Source: SCTG01 sp964384595
GTDB lineage: Bacteria > Nitrospirota > Nitrospiria > Nitrospirales > NS-4
Direction: 5' to 3'
Length of the DNA: 64,000 bases
Assembly (NCBI GenBank): GCA_964384595.1
Contig: CAYLLY010000001.1
Span: 1 to 64,000 of the forward strand
Positions 18,398-25,561 of this stretch are shown here, one piece after another (the stretch's first letter is position 1; each line of letters begins with the position of its first letter). Under the pieces are notes generated by a model. It was not told where the DNA came from. It made no database searches and worked only from the letters and a program-made list of their open reading frames with translations. A program made the translations under genes and the position numbers.

Positions 18398-18424
18398 CGG
18401 GGACAGTTTTGAAATCTGTCCCCG
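18398..18424. repeat. CGGGGACAG palindrome with 9-nt loop
   Basis: CGGGGACAG (18398-18406) pairs perfectly with CTGTCCCCG (18416-18424). It sits between the pterin dehydratase stop (18427) and the epimerase start (18382). The GGGGACAG core is shared with the doublet at 200-279, so it is taken as a member of the same family. It may form a transcript-processing hairpin. Confidence 0.6.
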
Positions 18425-18426
18425 AT

Positions 18427-18762
18427 TTACTTGGCGTTGTAGGCCCGGTCCGCCTTGGCGGCGAGATAGAAATCGCTCTCCGTCAGCCCCTGGATCTTAT
18501 GGGTCCAGATCTCGACCGCACACTTTCCCCAGGCCACGTGGAGATCCGGATGGTGCCCCTCCTGCTCCGCGATCGCTCCGACCTTGTTGGCGAACTCGAG
18601 CGCCTGGGCGAAATTCTTGAATGCATAGGGCCGTTCCAGATGTCCTGCGCCGTTCAACTGCCAGCCCGCGTCCAGTTCCGCCAGCATCGCCTGCGCGCTC
18701 GCGCGCTCCATCGGCGGCACCCCGCCCCGGCAGGGCACGCACTTATTATCAGCCAGGCCCAT
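18427..18762 (-). CDS. phhB: Pterin-4a-carbinolamine dehydratase
   Basis: 111 residues. The signature GHHPDLHVAWGKCAVEIWTH contains the paired His and the downstream Thr-His of the PCD active site. The enzyme dehydrates 4a-hydroxytetrahydropterin, and in bacteria without phenylalanine hydroxylase it is linked to molybdopterin or other pterin chemistry. An AAGGAGGG Shine-Dalgarno precedes the ATG. The first 17 residues (with CVPCRG) are an N-terminal extension seen in many homologues. The gene lies upstream of the epimerase on the same strand. Confidence 0.9.
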   Translation of the reverse strand: MGLADNKCVPCRGGVPPMERASAQAMLAELDAGWQLNGAGHLERPYAFKNFAQALEFANKVGAIAEQEGHHPDLHVAWGKCAVEIWTHKIQGLTESDFYLAAKADRAYNAK

Positions 18763-18827
18763 GTTTAGCCCTCCTTGGACAGTCGCCAGTCTACCACGGC
18801 AAATGCGGTTGTGATAGGCTGGCCGCC

Positions 18828-19367
18828 ATGCTGTCGCGGGCCGCCCGCAAGTTTTCCCGGTTCTTGAAAGTGCTCTTCGGCAAGAAGACCACGCCGCACG
18901 AGATCGGCATGCGCTTCGTCGACATGATCGTCCAGAGCCGCGTGGACAAGCCGGAAACCAGAAGCGTGCTGTCGTCCCTGCCCGAGAAGGATCGCGAGCG
19001 CGTCCAGTTCGAAACGATGCTGCTGCAGGGCTTCGTGATCGAATACGTGGCGTCGGAGTTGTTCCGCAACCGCCCCGAGAAGCAGGGCATTCTCACGGCC
19101 TACCGCGGCGCGCTGGATTCCCTCGTCGAGCAGGATCCGGTCTGGCGGGCGTTCGACGCCGAACTCCGCAAGCGGCTGCTGCTGTATACCGAGGCCGTCC
19201 TCGCGCCCTCCTTGGACGCCATGCTCACCCGCCTCGGCGACGCGTTCGCGGGCGCCTGTGGCCATGCAGGCGACCGCAAGCTCAGCACGATCGGCATCCT
19301 GGAATTCGAGATCCAGTATGTGGCGACCTGCAAGCTCTGCTGCGACTACATCGGCGCCTTCGCCTGA
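18828..19367 (+). CDS. Hypothetical helical protein
   Basis: 179 residues from the ATG at 18828. No family is recognised. The protein is predicted to be alpha-helical, with a basic N-terminus (SRAARKFSRFLKVLFGKK) and C-terminal cysteines in TCKLCCDYIGAFA. A TGATAGGCT extended -10 ends 7 nt before the ATG, so the message is probably leaderless and the upstream in-frame codons (from 18621, antisense to phhB) are not used. It is divergent from phhB. Confidence 0.65.
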   Translation: MLSRAARKFSRFLKVLFGKKTTPHEIGMRFVDMIVQSRVDKPETRSVLSSLPEKDRERVQFETMLLQGFVIEYVASELFRNRPEKQGILTAYRGALDSLVEQDPVWRAFDAELRKRLLLYTEAVLAPSLDAMLTRLGDAFAGACGHAGDRKLSTIGILEFEIQYVATCKLCCDYIGAFA

Positions 19368-19456
19368 CGACCTTGCCCGGTCGGGCCGCGTCCGGCACTG
19401 GACTTTCATTCCGGAGATCAGGCAATATTCCCGTGTGGTGAACCGGAGGTGTCCCC

Positions 19457-19627
19457 GTGCCTAAGGCGTTGACCTGCGTGAAAGAAGGCTGCACGTTTGA
19501 GGTGCAGGGGAGCAGCGTGGAGGACATTCTCGCCAAGCTCAAGATGCACGCGATGATCGCCCACCAGATGCCCCAACTGCCGCCCGATCTTGTCGAGAAG
19601 GCCAAAGCCGACGTGCGGGATGTGTAA
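19457..19627 (+). CDS. DUF1059-type small protein
   Basis: 56 residues from a GTG with GGAGGT 6 nt upstream. The sequence MPKALTCVKEGCTFEVQG has the spaced cysteines and Phe of the DUF1059 family, followed by EDILAKLKMHAMIAHQM, a helix with two His. The cysteines and histidines may bind a metal. It lies 9 bp before the zinc-ribbon gene at 19637 and is likely cotranscribed with it and trmI. Confidence 0.7.
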   Translation: MPKALTCVKEGCTFEVQGSSVEDILAKLKMHAMIAHQMPQLPPDLVEKAKADVRDV

Positions 19628-19636
19628 GTCAAACCG

Positions 19637-19816
19637 ATGACGCTTCCGCCGAGAGGCTGTCCCTATTGCGGCAAGTTGATGTGGATCAAGGACGAGTCCA
19701 TCGAGTGGGTGGACGAGAACACCATCCGCTTTCACTGCCCCCATTGCCAGGCGCTCGTTCGCCGCAAGCTGGTCGAAGTGGGCGACAACGCCGCCGGACC
19801 GATCAAACCGAGTTGA
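19637..19816 (+). CDS. Small zinc-ribbon protein
   Basis: 59 residues. It contains a CPYCGKL pair (CxxC) near the N-terminus and CPHCQAL (CxxC) about 25 residues later, which is a compact two-knuckle zinc ribbon. Length and motif spacing suggest an adaptor or regulator. It sits between the DUF1059 gene and trmI on the same strand. No specific family is recognised. Confidence 0.65.
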   Translation: MTLPPRGCPYCGKLMWIKDESIEWVDENTIRFHCPHCQALVRRKLVEVGDNAAGPIKPS

Positions 19817-19848
19817 CGCATCTTCCGAACGCGTTGTGAGAGGGCCCG

Positions 19849-20697
19849 ATGACTGTTTTTTCTGACGGGGATCGTGTCCATTTGGTGGATCGGAAGGGGC
19901 GCCAGTACGCCTTGACGCTGAAGGCCGGCGACACTTTTCAATTCAGCGGGGAGACCATCGCGCACGATGATCTGATCGGGAAGCCCGACGGGTCCCTGGT
20001 CACGCTGTCTCGCGGCCGCCCCATGCTGGCTCTCCGCCCGACGCTCTCGGAATACGTGCTGAAGATGCCCCGCGGCGCGCAGGTGCTCTACCCCAAGGAC
20101 CTCGGCGTGATTCTTCAGTGGGCCGACATCTATCCGGGCGCGCGGGTCTTCGAGGCCGGCACCGGGTCGGGCGCCCTGACCATGGCGCTGCTCCGGGCCG
20201 TGGGGGAGCGCGGGCACGTCGTCAGCTACGAGGCCCGCGAGGACTTTGCCCGGACGGCGATGAAGAACATCGAGCGCTATCTCGGGCCGGTCCACAACCT
20301 CACGCTCCGGCAGAGCGACGCCTATGAAGGCATTGAGGAGACCGACGTGGACCGGGTGGTCTTGGACCTGCCCGAACCCTGGCAGGTGGTCCCGCACGCC
20401 GCCGGGGCGCTCCGCTCGGGCGGGGTGTACCTCAGCTACGTCCCGACGATCCCCCAGGTGATGCAGACGGTGGAGGCCCTGCATCGCGCGCAGGTCTTCT
20501 CGATGATCCAGACGTTCGAAACCCTGCTGCGCACCTGGAACATCGAAGGACGGAGCGTGCGGCCCGATCTGCGGATGGTCGCCCACAGCGGGTTTTTGAC
20601 CGTGGCCCGCAAGGTGCAGCCGGGCCTGTCGCCGGCCGTGCCGGTGGAAGCCGACGAGGATGTCGCCGGCACCGGCCGGCGCGAGGAGGACCTGTGA
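19849..20697 (+). CDS. trmI: tRNA (adenine-N1)-methyltransferase
   Basis: 282 residues. It has the N-terminal beta domain of TrmI (HDDLIGKPDGSLVTLSRGRPMLALRPT), then the class I SAM-binding motif FEAGTGSGALTMALLRAVG (around residue 103), YEAREDFARTAMKN and the catalytic-site VLDLPEPWQVV. The enzyme methylates A58 (and A57 in archaeal types) of the T loop of tRNA. The stop overlaps the GTG start of the SDR at 20694, indicating translational coupling. The last 20 residues are Asp/Glu-rich and non-conserved. Confidence 0.88.
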   Translation: MTVFSDGDRVHLVDRKGRQYALTLKAGDTFQFSGETIAHDDLIGKPDGSLVTLSRGRPMLALRPTLSEYVLKMPRGAQVLYPKDLGVILQWADIYPGARVFEAGTGSGALTMALLRAVGERGHVVSYEAREDFARTAMKNIERYLGPVHNLTLRQSDAYEGIEETDVDRVVLDLPEPWQVVPHAAGALRSGGVYLSYVPTIPQVMQTVEALHRAQVFSMIQTFETLLRTWNIEGRSVRPDLRMVAHSGFLTVARKVQPGLSPAVPVEADEDVAGTGRREEDL

Positions 20698-21443
20698 GAC
20701 TCCACGGGAAGGTCGCCCTGATCACCGGAGGCGGGACGGGCATTGGAGAGGCGACCGCCAAAGTCTTCGCCGCCCAAGGGGCCATGGTGGTGATTACCGG
20801 CCGCCGCAAGGACGTCCTGGAAGGCGTGGCCAAGGCGATCGTCGCGAACGGGGGCAAAGTCCTCGTCGTCGCCGGCTCGGTCACGGATGAGGCCCATGTC
20901 CAGTCGGCGGTGGATCAGGCGGTACGGACCTTCGGCAAGATCGACATCCTCATCAACAATGCGGCGATCGGCGTGTTCGGCAAGCCGCTGCACGAAACGA
21001 CGGACCGGGAGTGGCGGGAGATTCTGGACACCAATCTCACGGGCGTCTTCCGGATCACGCGGGCGGTGATCCCGCACATGCTGGAGCGGGGCGGCTCGAT
21101 CGTAAACGTCTCGTCGGTCGCGGGTCTGGTGGGCATCGCCGGGCTCTCGGCGTACAGCAGCACGAAGGGCGCCCTGCTGGCCCTGACGCGGTGCCTGGCG
21201 ATCGATTACGCGAAGGAGAAAATCCGCTGCAACTGTGTCTGCCCGGCGCTGGTCGCCACCCCCATGGCGGCCGATGCGATCGCCGATCCGGACATGAACG
21301 CCATGATGATGGCGAAGCATCCGATCGGCCGGTTCGGAACGCCCGACGACGTGGCGCGGCTGCTCCTCTATCTCGCCTCCGATGACGCCTCCTGGGTCAC
21401 GGGGAGCCTGTTCACCATCGACGGCGGGTGGACCGCGCAATAG
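20694..21443 (+). CDS. Short-chain dehydrogenase/reductase
   Basis: 249 residues from a GTG overlapping the trmI stop. Classical SDR signatures: TGGGTGIG cofactor motif (11-18), NNAAIG, the catalytic Ser in NVSSVAG and the YSSTK tetrad, and a C-terminal SLFTIDGGW. It resembles 3-oxoacyl-ACP reductase (FabG-type) and glucose dehydrogenase-type SDRs. The substrate cannot be assigned, and the linkage to trmI is by operon position only. Confidence 0.85.
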   Translation: MRLHGKVALITGGGTGIGEATAKVFAAQGAMVVITGRRKDVLEGVAKAIVANGGKVLVVAGSVTDEAHVQSAVDQAVRTFGKIDILINNAAIGVFGKPLHETTDREWREILDTNLTGVFRITRAVIPHMLERGGSIVNVSSVAGLVGIAGLSAYSSTKGALLALTRCLAIDYAKEKIRCNCVCPALVATPMAADAIADPDMNAMMMAKHPIGRFGTPDDVARLLLYLASDDASWVTGSLFTIDGGWTAQ

Positions 21444-21517
21444 TTTTTTCCTGCCGCTTGCTCGTTCGAGCCCTTCCGTGTATTAAAGGGGCACCATCTC
21501 CAGCGAGAGCGCTTCCT

Positions 21518-23287
21518 ATGGCCGAACTGACATTCCTGCGCGATCTGGTCATTCTCTTCGGCGCCTCGATCGTGGTCGTCTATTGCTTCAACAAGCTCCG
21601 CGTGCCGGCCGTCGTCGGTTTCCTGGTCGCGGGCGCGTTGCTGGGCCCCTACGGTCTGGATGTCGTGGACGATGTCGCCCGCGTCGAAGTCTTGGCCGAG
21701 GTGGGGGTGGTGATGCTGCTGTTCACCATCGGGGTGGAGTTCTCCCTTGCCCACATCACGTCGCTGCGGGCCGTGGTGGGCGGCGGGTTTATCCAGATCG
21801 GAGCGGCGATCGTGCTCTCGGTGCTGGCGGGCAGCGCCGTCGGCTTGCCGGTCAACCAGGGCGTGTTCTGGGGCTTTCTGATCGCGATGAGCAGCACGGC
21901 GATTGTGCTCAAGATGGTGACGGAACGGGGCGAGACCAACTCGCCCCAGGGCCGCTTGACGATCGGCATCCTGATCGTGCAGGACATTGCGGTGGTGCCA
22001 ATGATGGTGCTGACGCCGGTGCTGGGCAGCCATGGGGATGGAGGCGCGGCGGCGGTGCTCTGGCCGCTGACGAAGGCGGTCCTCCTGGTGACGCTGATTC
22101 TGCTCGCGGCGCGGTTTCTGGTCCCGCGCCTGCTGATCGAGGTCGTCCGGAGCCGCAGCCGGGAACTGTTCGTGATCACCATCATCCTGGTGTGCCTGGG
22201 CATCGCCTGGCTCAGCTCGCTGGCGGGTCTCTCGCTCGCCCTCGGCGCGTTCATCGCCGGGCTCATCATCTCGGAGTCGGAATACAGCCACCAGGCGATG
22301 GCGGAGATCCTCCCCTTCCGGGACAGCTTCAACAGCCTCTTCTTTATTTCGATCGGCATGCTGCTGGATTTGCGGGTCCTGCTGGCGCATCCCTTGCTGG
22401 TGGCGGGTCTCGTGGTCGTCGTCGTCGTGGGGAAATTCGTCACGGCCGGACTCGCCGCCGTGGCCGTCGGCTATTCCTGGCGGCCTGCGGTGCTCGCGGG
22501 CACCGCCCTGGCCCAGGTCGGGGAGTTCTCCTTCATTCTCGCGAAGGTCGGCAAGGACGTCGGCCTGCTGACCGGCGAGTCGTTCCAGGTCTTTTTGGCC
22601 GTCTCGGTCCTGACGCTGATCCTGACGCCGTTTTTGATCCAGGCGTCTCCTGCTCTGGCCCGGCGCGCGGAAGCGATTCAGCGGTTGCGGCATTGGCTGC
22701 CGGAACGGCTCGCAGGCGCGTACGCGGTACCGCCGCCCCCTCATCTGAGGGACCACACGATCATCGCCGGCTACGGGATGAATGGCCGGAACCTGGCCCA
22801 GGTGCTGCGGGAAACCGAGATCGCGTTCGTGGTGGTCGAGATGGACGGGGAAACCGTCCGGCAGGAGCAGCAAAAAGGAATGGCGATCTACTTCGGGGAC
22901 GTCACGCACCCGCAAGTGCTTCGCCGCCTGGGGATTCACGAGGCGCGCGCCCTGGTGCTGGCGATCTCCGATCCGATCGCCACCCGGCGGGCGGTCAAGG
23001 TGGCTCGCCAGTTGAACCCGGCCCTCCACATCATTGCCCGGACCCGCTACCTGCGCGAAATCGACGACCTGCGCAAAACGGGCGCCGATCAGGTGGTGCC
23101 GGAAGAGTTTGAGACCTCGATTGAGATCTTCAGCCGCGTCTTGCAGCACTACCGGATGCCGTCACGCGTGATCGCCGAGAAGGCCGAACGCATCCGCAAA
23201 GAAGGCTATGCCTTGCTCAGGAAAGGGCAGCCGGACCTGAAGGAAATCGTGGCACGGGAGGTCGAGGATCTGTATGTCGACGATTAG
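21518..23287 (+). CDS. KefB-type cation:proton antiporter with TrkA-N domain
   Basis: 589 residues from the ATG at 21518; the earlier in-frame start at 21428 lies inside the SDR gene. Twelve or so TM segments span about 1-395 (Na_H_Exchanger family, with GLIISESEYSHQ and a GEFSFILAKVGKDVG segment). A cytoplasmic RCK/TrkA-N domain follows (about 413-530: IIAGYGMNGRNLAQVLRE, VVVEMDGE, GDVTHPQVLRRLGI). Such proteins exchange K+ or Na+ for H+ and are gated by nucleotide or glutathione adducts. Convergent with the peptidase gene at 23284 (4-bp overlap). Confidence 0.87.
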   Translation: MAELTFLRDLVILFGASIVVVYCFNKLRVPAVVGFLVAGALLGPYGLDVVDDVARVEVLAEVGVVMLLFTIGVEFSLAHITSLRAVVGGGFIQIGAAIVLSVLAGSAVGLPVNQGVFWGFLIAMSSTAIVLKMVTERGETNSPQGRLTIGILIVQDIAVVPMMVLTPVLGSHGDGGAAAVLWPLTKAVLLVTLILLAARFLVPRLLIEVVRSRSRELFVITIILVCLGIAWLSSLAGLSLALGAFIAGLIISESEYSHQAMAEILPFRDSFNSLFFISIGMLLDLRVLLAHPLLVAGLVVVVVVGKFVTAGLAAVAVGYSWRPAVLAGTALAQVGEFSFILAKVGKDVGLLTGESFQVFLAVSVLTLILTPFLIQASPALARRAEAIQRLRHWLPERLAGAYAVPPPPHLRDHTIIAGYGMNGRNLAQVLRETEIAFVVVEMDGETVRQEQQKGMAIYFGDVTHPQVLRRLGIHEARALVLAISDPIATRRAVKVARQLNPALHIIARTRYLREIDDLRKTGADQVVPEEFETSIEIFSRVLQHYRMPSRVIAEKAERIRKEGYALLRKGQPDLKEIVAREVEDLYVDD

Positions 23288-23970
23288 AACGCCTGGCCGG
23301 TCATCTTTTCATAGGCTTCCCGGAGGGTGGTGACCTCGATGACGGTGATCCGAAGGCTCTCGGCGAGTGGGCGCAAGTCCCAGTCACGGGTGCGGGTCTG
23401 GCCCTTGGGAATCAAGACGGTGGAAATGCCCCCAGTGGCGGCCCCCCGTAGTTTTTCCGGTATCTCTCCGACCGGCGAGATCCGGCCGTCGCCGTCAACG
23501 GCCCCCGTCAATGCCACGCTTGAGATCGTCGTGGTGTGTCGCAAGGCGGCTGCAATAGCCACGGCCACGGCGGCGCTGGCGCTTGAGCCGTCGGTCATGT
23601 ACGCGGTGCTGACATTCTTCAGAGTGACCAGCCAAGTCCGCGAGTCCTCATTGGTAGCCCGCGCCGCAGCAGTGATCGCGGCGCGAGCGGCGTCCTTCCA
23701 ATCCGAGCTCAGAGCGGCTCCTTTGAGATTCCCTAAAGCGCGAGATCCTTCGTTGAATTGAAGCTGGGGGCCGGACGGCTCGGCCAGCTTGTCGATTTGA
23801 ATGGCTAGGTAGTGGGTCGCGCCGACCATTTTTCCGCCCTGGTCGAGTACGCCGAGCACGGGGATGGAAATGAACGTTCGTTGGTGGGCGGCCTTGCTTG
23901 GCGCGGCGCTGCATACCAGGAAGAGCAGTGCACCGAGGATGGTACTCTGTACGGAAAAATGGAGGCGCAT
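23284..23970 (-). CDS. Secreted Lon-like (S16) serine peptidase domain protein
   Basis: 228 residues with a signal peptide (about 1-27, ending SKAAHQ). The C-terminal half is the Lon proteolytic fold without an ATPase: TDGSSASAAVAVAIAAAL matches the Lon DGPSAG active-site Ser region, VALTGAVDGDGRISPVGEIPEKLRGAA carries the catalytic Lys (EKL), and GISTVLIPKG follows as in Lon. A Ser-Lys peptidase outside the cytoplasm with no AAA+ partner is unusual though known in scattered bacteria. The DGSSAS variant still keeps the nucleophile Ser. Confidence 0.75.
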   Translation of the reverse strand: MRLHFSVQSTILGALLFLVCSAAPSKAAHQRTFISIPVLGVLDQGGKMVGATHYLAIQIDKLAEPSGPQLQFNEGSRALGNLKGAALSSDWKDAARAAITAAARATNEDSRTWLVTLKNVSTAYMTDGSSASAAVAVAIAAALRHTTTISSVALTGAVDGDGRISPVGEIPEKLRGAATGGISTVLIPKGQTRTRDWDLRPLAESLRITVIEVTTLREAYEKMTGQAF

Positions 23971-24041
23971 AATGCGTTTAGGCTTCGCACCGTATCATAA
24001 ATTCAGGAAAAGTTGAAGCATGAATTATGCAATTATTTCAA

Positions 24042-24183
24042 CGGCTTGAAACTTATTCGGAGGCGTCTGAAAGCTGGGCACCTTGCCTTGACAAGCCCGA
24101 GAACCGCATACTATAGTACCTCCACGCGATGCTAGAGGGGAATCGGGGAGGAAATGGAGTCGAAAGACCCCATCCTCCCCGAT
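24042..24183 (+). promoter_or_regulatory. Promoter and structured leader of the DsrE-family gene
   Basis: TTGACA (24088-24093), an 18-bp spacer and TATAGT (24112-24117) form a near-consensus sigma-70 promoter. The leader then folds into a long hairpin: ATCGGGGAGG (24142-24151) pairs with CCTCCCCGAT (24174-24183), inside it ATGG pairs with CCAT and GTC with GAC, closed by a GAAA tetraloop. ATTTTC follows, then GAGGT and the ATG at 24206. It could be an attenuator, an mRNA-stabilising hairpin or a small leader RNA. The first 46 bases of the range show nothing else. Confidence 0.6.
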
Positions 24184-24205
24184 CATTTTCTGCGAGGTGC
24201 ATGGT

Positions 24206-24736
24206 ATGGCGACCACCAAACTTGACCCGCAAGCCGCTCTGGCCGAATTACAAGAGAGCAAGCCGCAGCGTGTCACGCTGGTCGTTCTGAGCGGCGATAT
24301 GGATCGTGTGATGGCGGCCTTCATCATCGCTACCGGCGCGGCTTCAATGGGGATGCAGGTCACGATGTTTTTTACGTTCTGGGGGCTGAACGCCATCAGG
24401 CGTGAAGGGGCCAAGGGAACGGCGAAGGACTGGCTTCGTCGGATGTTCGGCCATCTCAACAAAGGTGGCGCCGACAGCCTGCCCTTGTCCCGGTTTCATT
24501 TCTGGGGTCTGGGGACCCGCATGATGAAGCTGGTGATGAAGCAGAACCGGATGCCCGGCATTGCGGAGTTGCGGGCAATGGCCCTGGACCTGGGCGTGCG
24601 CTTTATCGCCTGCACGACGACGCTCGGTCTCATGGGGATCACCAAAGACACGCTGATCGATGAGATCGATCAGTTCGCCGGCGTGTCGACCTACCTCGCC
24701 GAGGCCAAGGACGCGCAGGTCAACCTGTTCATTTAG
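24206..24736 (+). CDS. DsrE/DsrF/DrsH-like sulfur-carrier family protein
   Basis: 176 residues from the ATG at 24206, chosen over the GTG at 24197 because that GTG overlaps the GAGGT Shine-Dalgarno. The sequence has the DsrE-like fold markers: an N-terminal LVVLSGDMDRVMAAFIIATGAASMGMQVTMFFTFWGL, a central helical insert and the C-terminal CTTTLGLMGI cysteine, then VSTYLAEAKDAQVNLFI. The family (DsrE2-like) moves persulfide sulfur in sulfur oxidation or tRNA thiolation. It is cotranscribed with the TusA gene 22 bp downstream. Confidence 0.82.
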   Translation: MATTKLDPQAALAELQESKPQRVTLVVLSGDMDRVMAAFIIATGAASMGMQVTMFFTFWGLNAIRREGAKGTAKDWLRRMFGHLNKGGADSLPLSRFHFWGLGTRMMKLVMKQNRMPGIAELRAMALDLGVRFIACTTTLGLMGITKDTLIDEIDQFAGVSTYLAEAKDAQVNLFI

Positions 24737-24758
24737 GTTTCCCGCGAAGGAACGCAAG

Positions 24759-25007
24759 ATGGCTATTCCGTCTGACGTGAAGCTCGATACGCTGGGACTG
24801 TTTTGTCCGATGCCGATCATCAAGACCTCGAAGAAGATCAAAGAGCTGGCTGTCGGCCAGGTTTTGGAAGTGGTCTCGGATGATGAAGGGATCAAGAAGG
24901 ACATGCCGGCCTGGTGCGAAACCACTGGGCATGAATATGTGGGCTTGGAAGAGCAATCCAACGGGGGCTCAATCCACTACAAGACCTATGTGAGAAAGAC
25001 CAAGTAG
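24759..25007 (+). CDS. tusA: TusA/SirA-type sulfurtransferase
   Basis: 82 residues from the ATG at 24759. The TusA signature is LGLFCPMPIIKTSKKIKEL, with the CPxP persulfide cysteine at residue 16, followed by VLEVVSDDEGIKKDMPAWCETTGHE with a second Cys. It would receive sulfur from a desulfurase or rhodanese and hand it to a DsrE-type partner. The upstream neighbour is exactly such a partner. Both belong to the transcript of the promoter at 24088. Confidence 0.88.
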   Translation: MAIPSDVKLDTLGLFCPMPIIKTSKKIKELAVGQVLEVVSDDEGIKKDMPAWCETTGHEYVGLEEQSNGGSIHYKTYVRKTK

Positions 25008-25023
25008 CAGCATGCATTTTGAG

Positions 25024-25032
25024 TTATCCACA
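25024..25032 (+). promoter_or_regulatory. Consensus DnaA box upstream of the nrdJ operon
   Basis: TTATCCACA is an exact match to the strong DnaA box. A second, one-mismatch box TTTTCCACA lies at 25079-25087 and overlaps the first NrdR box. DnaA is a known regulator of ribonucleotide reductase genes in other bacteria; here the role is inferred from position. Confidence 0.5.
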
Positions 25033-25082
25033 GGGCATTCCTCGCCGGTTCACCGATACTCCACCTTCTAATCAGCGTTTTT

Positions 25083-25098
25083 CCACAAGATATAGTCA
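25083..25098. promoter_or_regulatory. NrdR box 1
   Basis: The reverse complement reads TGACTATATCTTGTGG, matching 13 of 16 positions of the NrdR consensus form ACACTATATCTTGTGT. It lies 46 bp before the -35 hexamer of the promoter driving the GIY-YIG and nrdJ genes. Confidence 0.6.
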
Positions 25099-25113
25099 AA
25101 CAGGGTGGTGTAA

Positions 25114-25129
25114 TCTCAATATATGGTAT
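25114..25129. promoter_or_regulatory. NrdR box 2
   Basis: TCTCAATATATGGTAT is a weaker match (about 11 of 16) to the NrdR box and begins exactly 31 bp after box 1. Paired NrdR boxes at three helical turns are the arrangement established for this repressor. The box abuts the -35 hexamer at 25137. Confidence 0.5.
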
Positions 25130-25136
25130 TTTTTTC

Positions 25137-25165
25137 TTGACAGAGCCAAGGCCCTGTGATACAAG
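25137..25165 (+). promoter_or_regulatory. Promoter of the GIY-YIG / nrdJ operon
   Basis: TTGACA (25137-25142), a 17-bp spacer and an extended -10, TGATACAAG (hexamer 25160-25165). Transcription would start near 25172. The promoter lies just downstream of the two NrdR boxes. Confidence 0.6.
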
Positions 25166-25246
25166 CCGCCTGTCGTATGGTCCTACACGTTGCGATCGTG
25201 GTTCTCGACAGCCTCAACATTCAGTAGCCGGCGGGGTTCGCTTTGT

Positions 25247-25540
25247 ATGGTCACGAGGGTGGAACAAGCGAAGAGTCCGAAGGGCTGGAATTCCGGTAAC
25301 CTCCACGGCGTCCCTCCGGTCATCGGCGTCTATGTCCTGCGTGATCAAAATCAAAACATCCTGTTCATCGGAAGCGTGGGTTCCCGTCGCTTGCGTGACA
25401 GGCTGATCGGCCACCTGCGGATCAACGATGTGCCGGGGGTCCGGTATTTCGAATGGTACCAGACCGACGGACCGCGCCGCGCACGAGAGCAAGCGCGGCA
25501 GTGGATTGCCCGCTATCAGCCGCCCTTTGTCCATCGCTGA
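25247..25540 (+). CDS. GIY-YIG-like nuclease domain protein
   Basis: 97 residues from the ATG at 25247 (an upstream in-frame start at 25190 is possible). The core reads IGVYVLRDQNQNILFIGSVG, i.e. GVY...FIG in place of GIY...YIG, followed by LRDRLIGHLR with the conserved Arg, YFEWYQT and REQARQWIARYQPPF with the Glu-containing helix. It is a stand-alone single-domain member resembling the N-terminal part of UvrC. It lies 21 bp before nrdJ under the same promoter, so it is probably part of the ribonucleotide reductase operon. Confidence 0.72.
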   Translation: MVTRVEQAKSPKGWNSGNLHGVPPVIGVYVLRDQNQNILFIGSVGSRRLRDRLIGHLRINDVPGVRYFEWYQTDGPRRAREQARQWIARYQPPFVHR

Positions 25541-25561
25541 GGAATCTTTGGGAGGAACATG

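Noticed and set aside
24197..24205. GTG start for the DsrE-family gene
   Set aside because: It overlaps the GAGGT ribosome-binding site, whereas the ATG at 24206 has correct spacing.
25024..25087. A chromosomal replication origin
   Set aside because: Only two DnaA boxes are present and no dnaA, dnaN, gidA or parAB genes are nearby. They are better explained as regulatory sites of the reductase operon.
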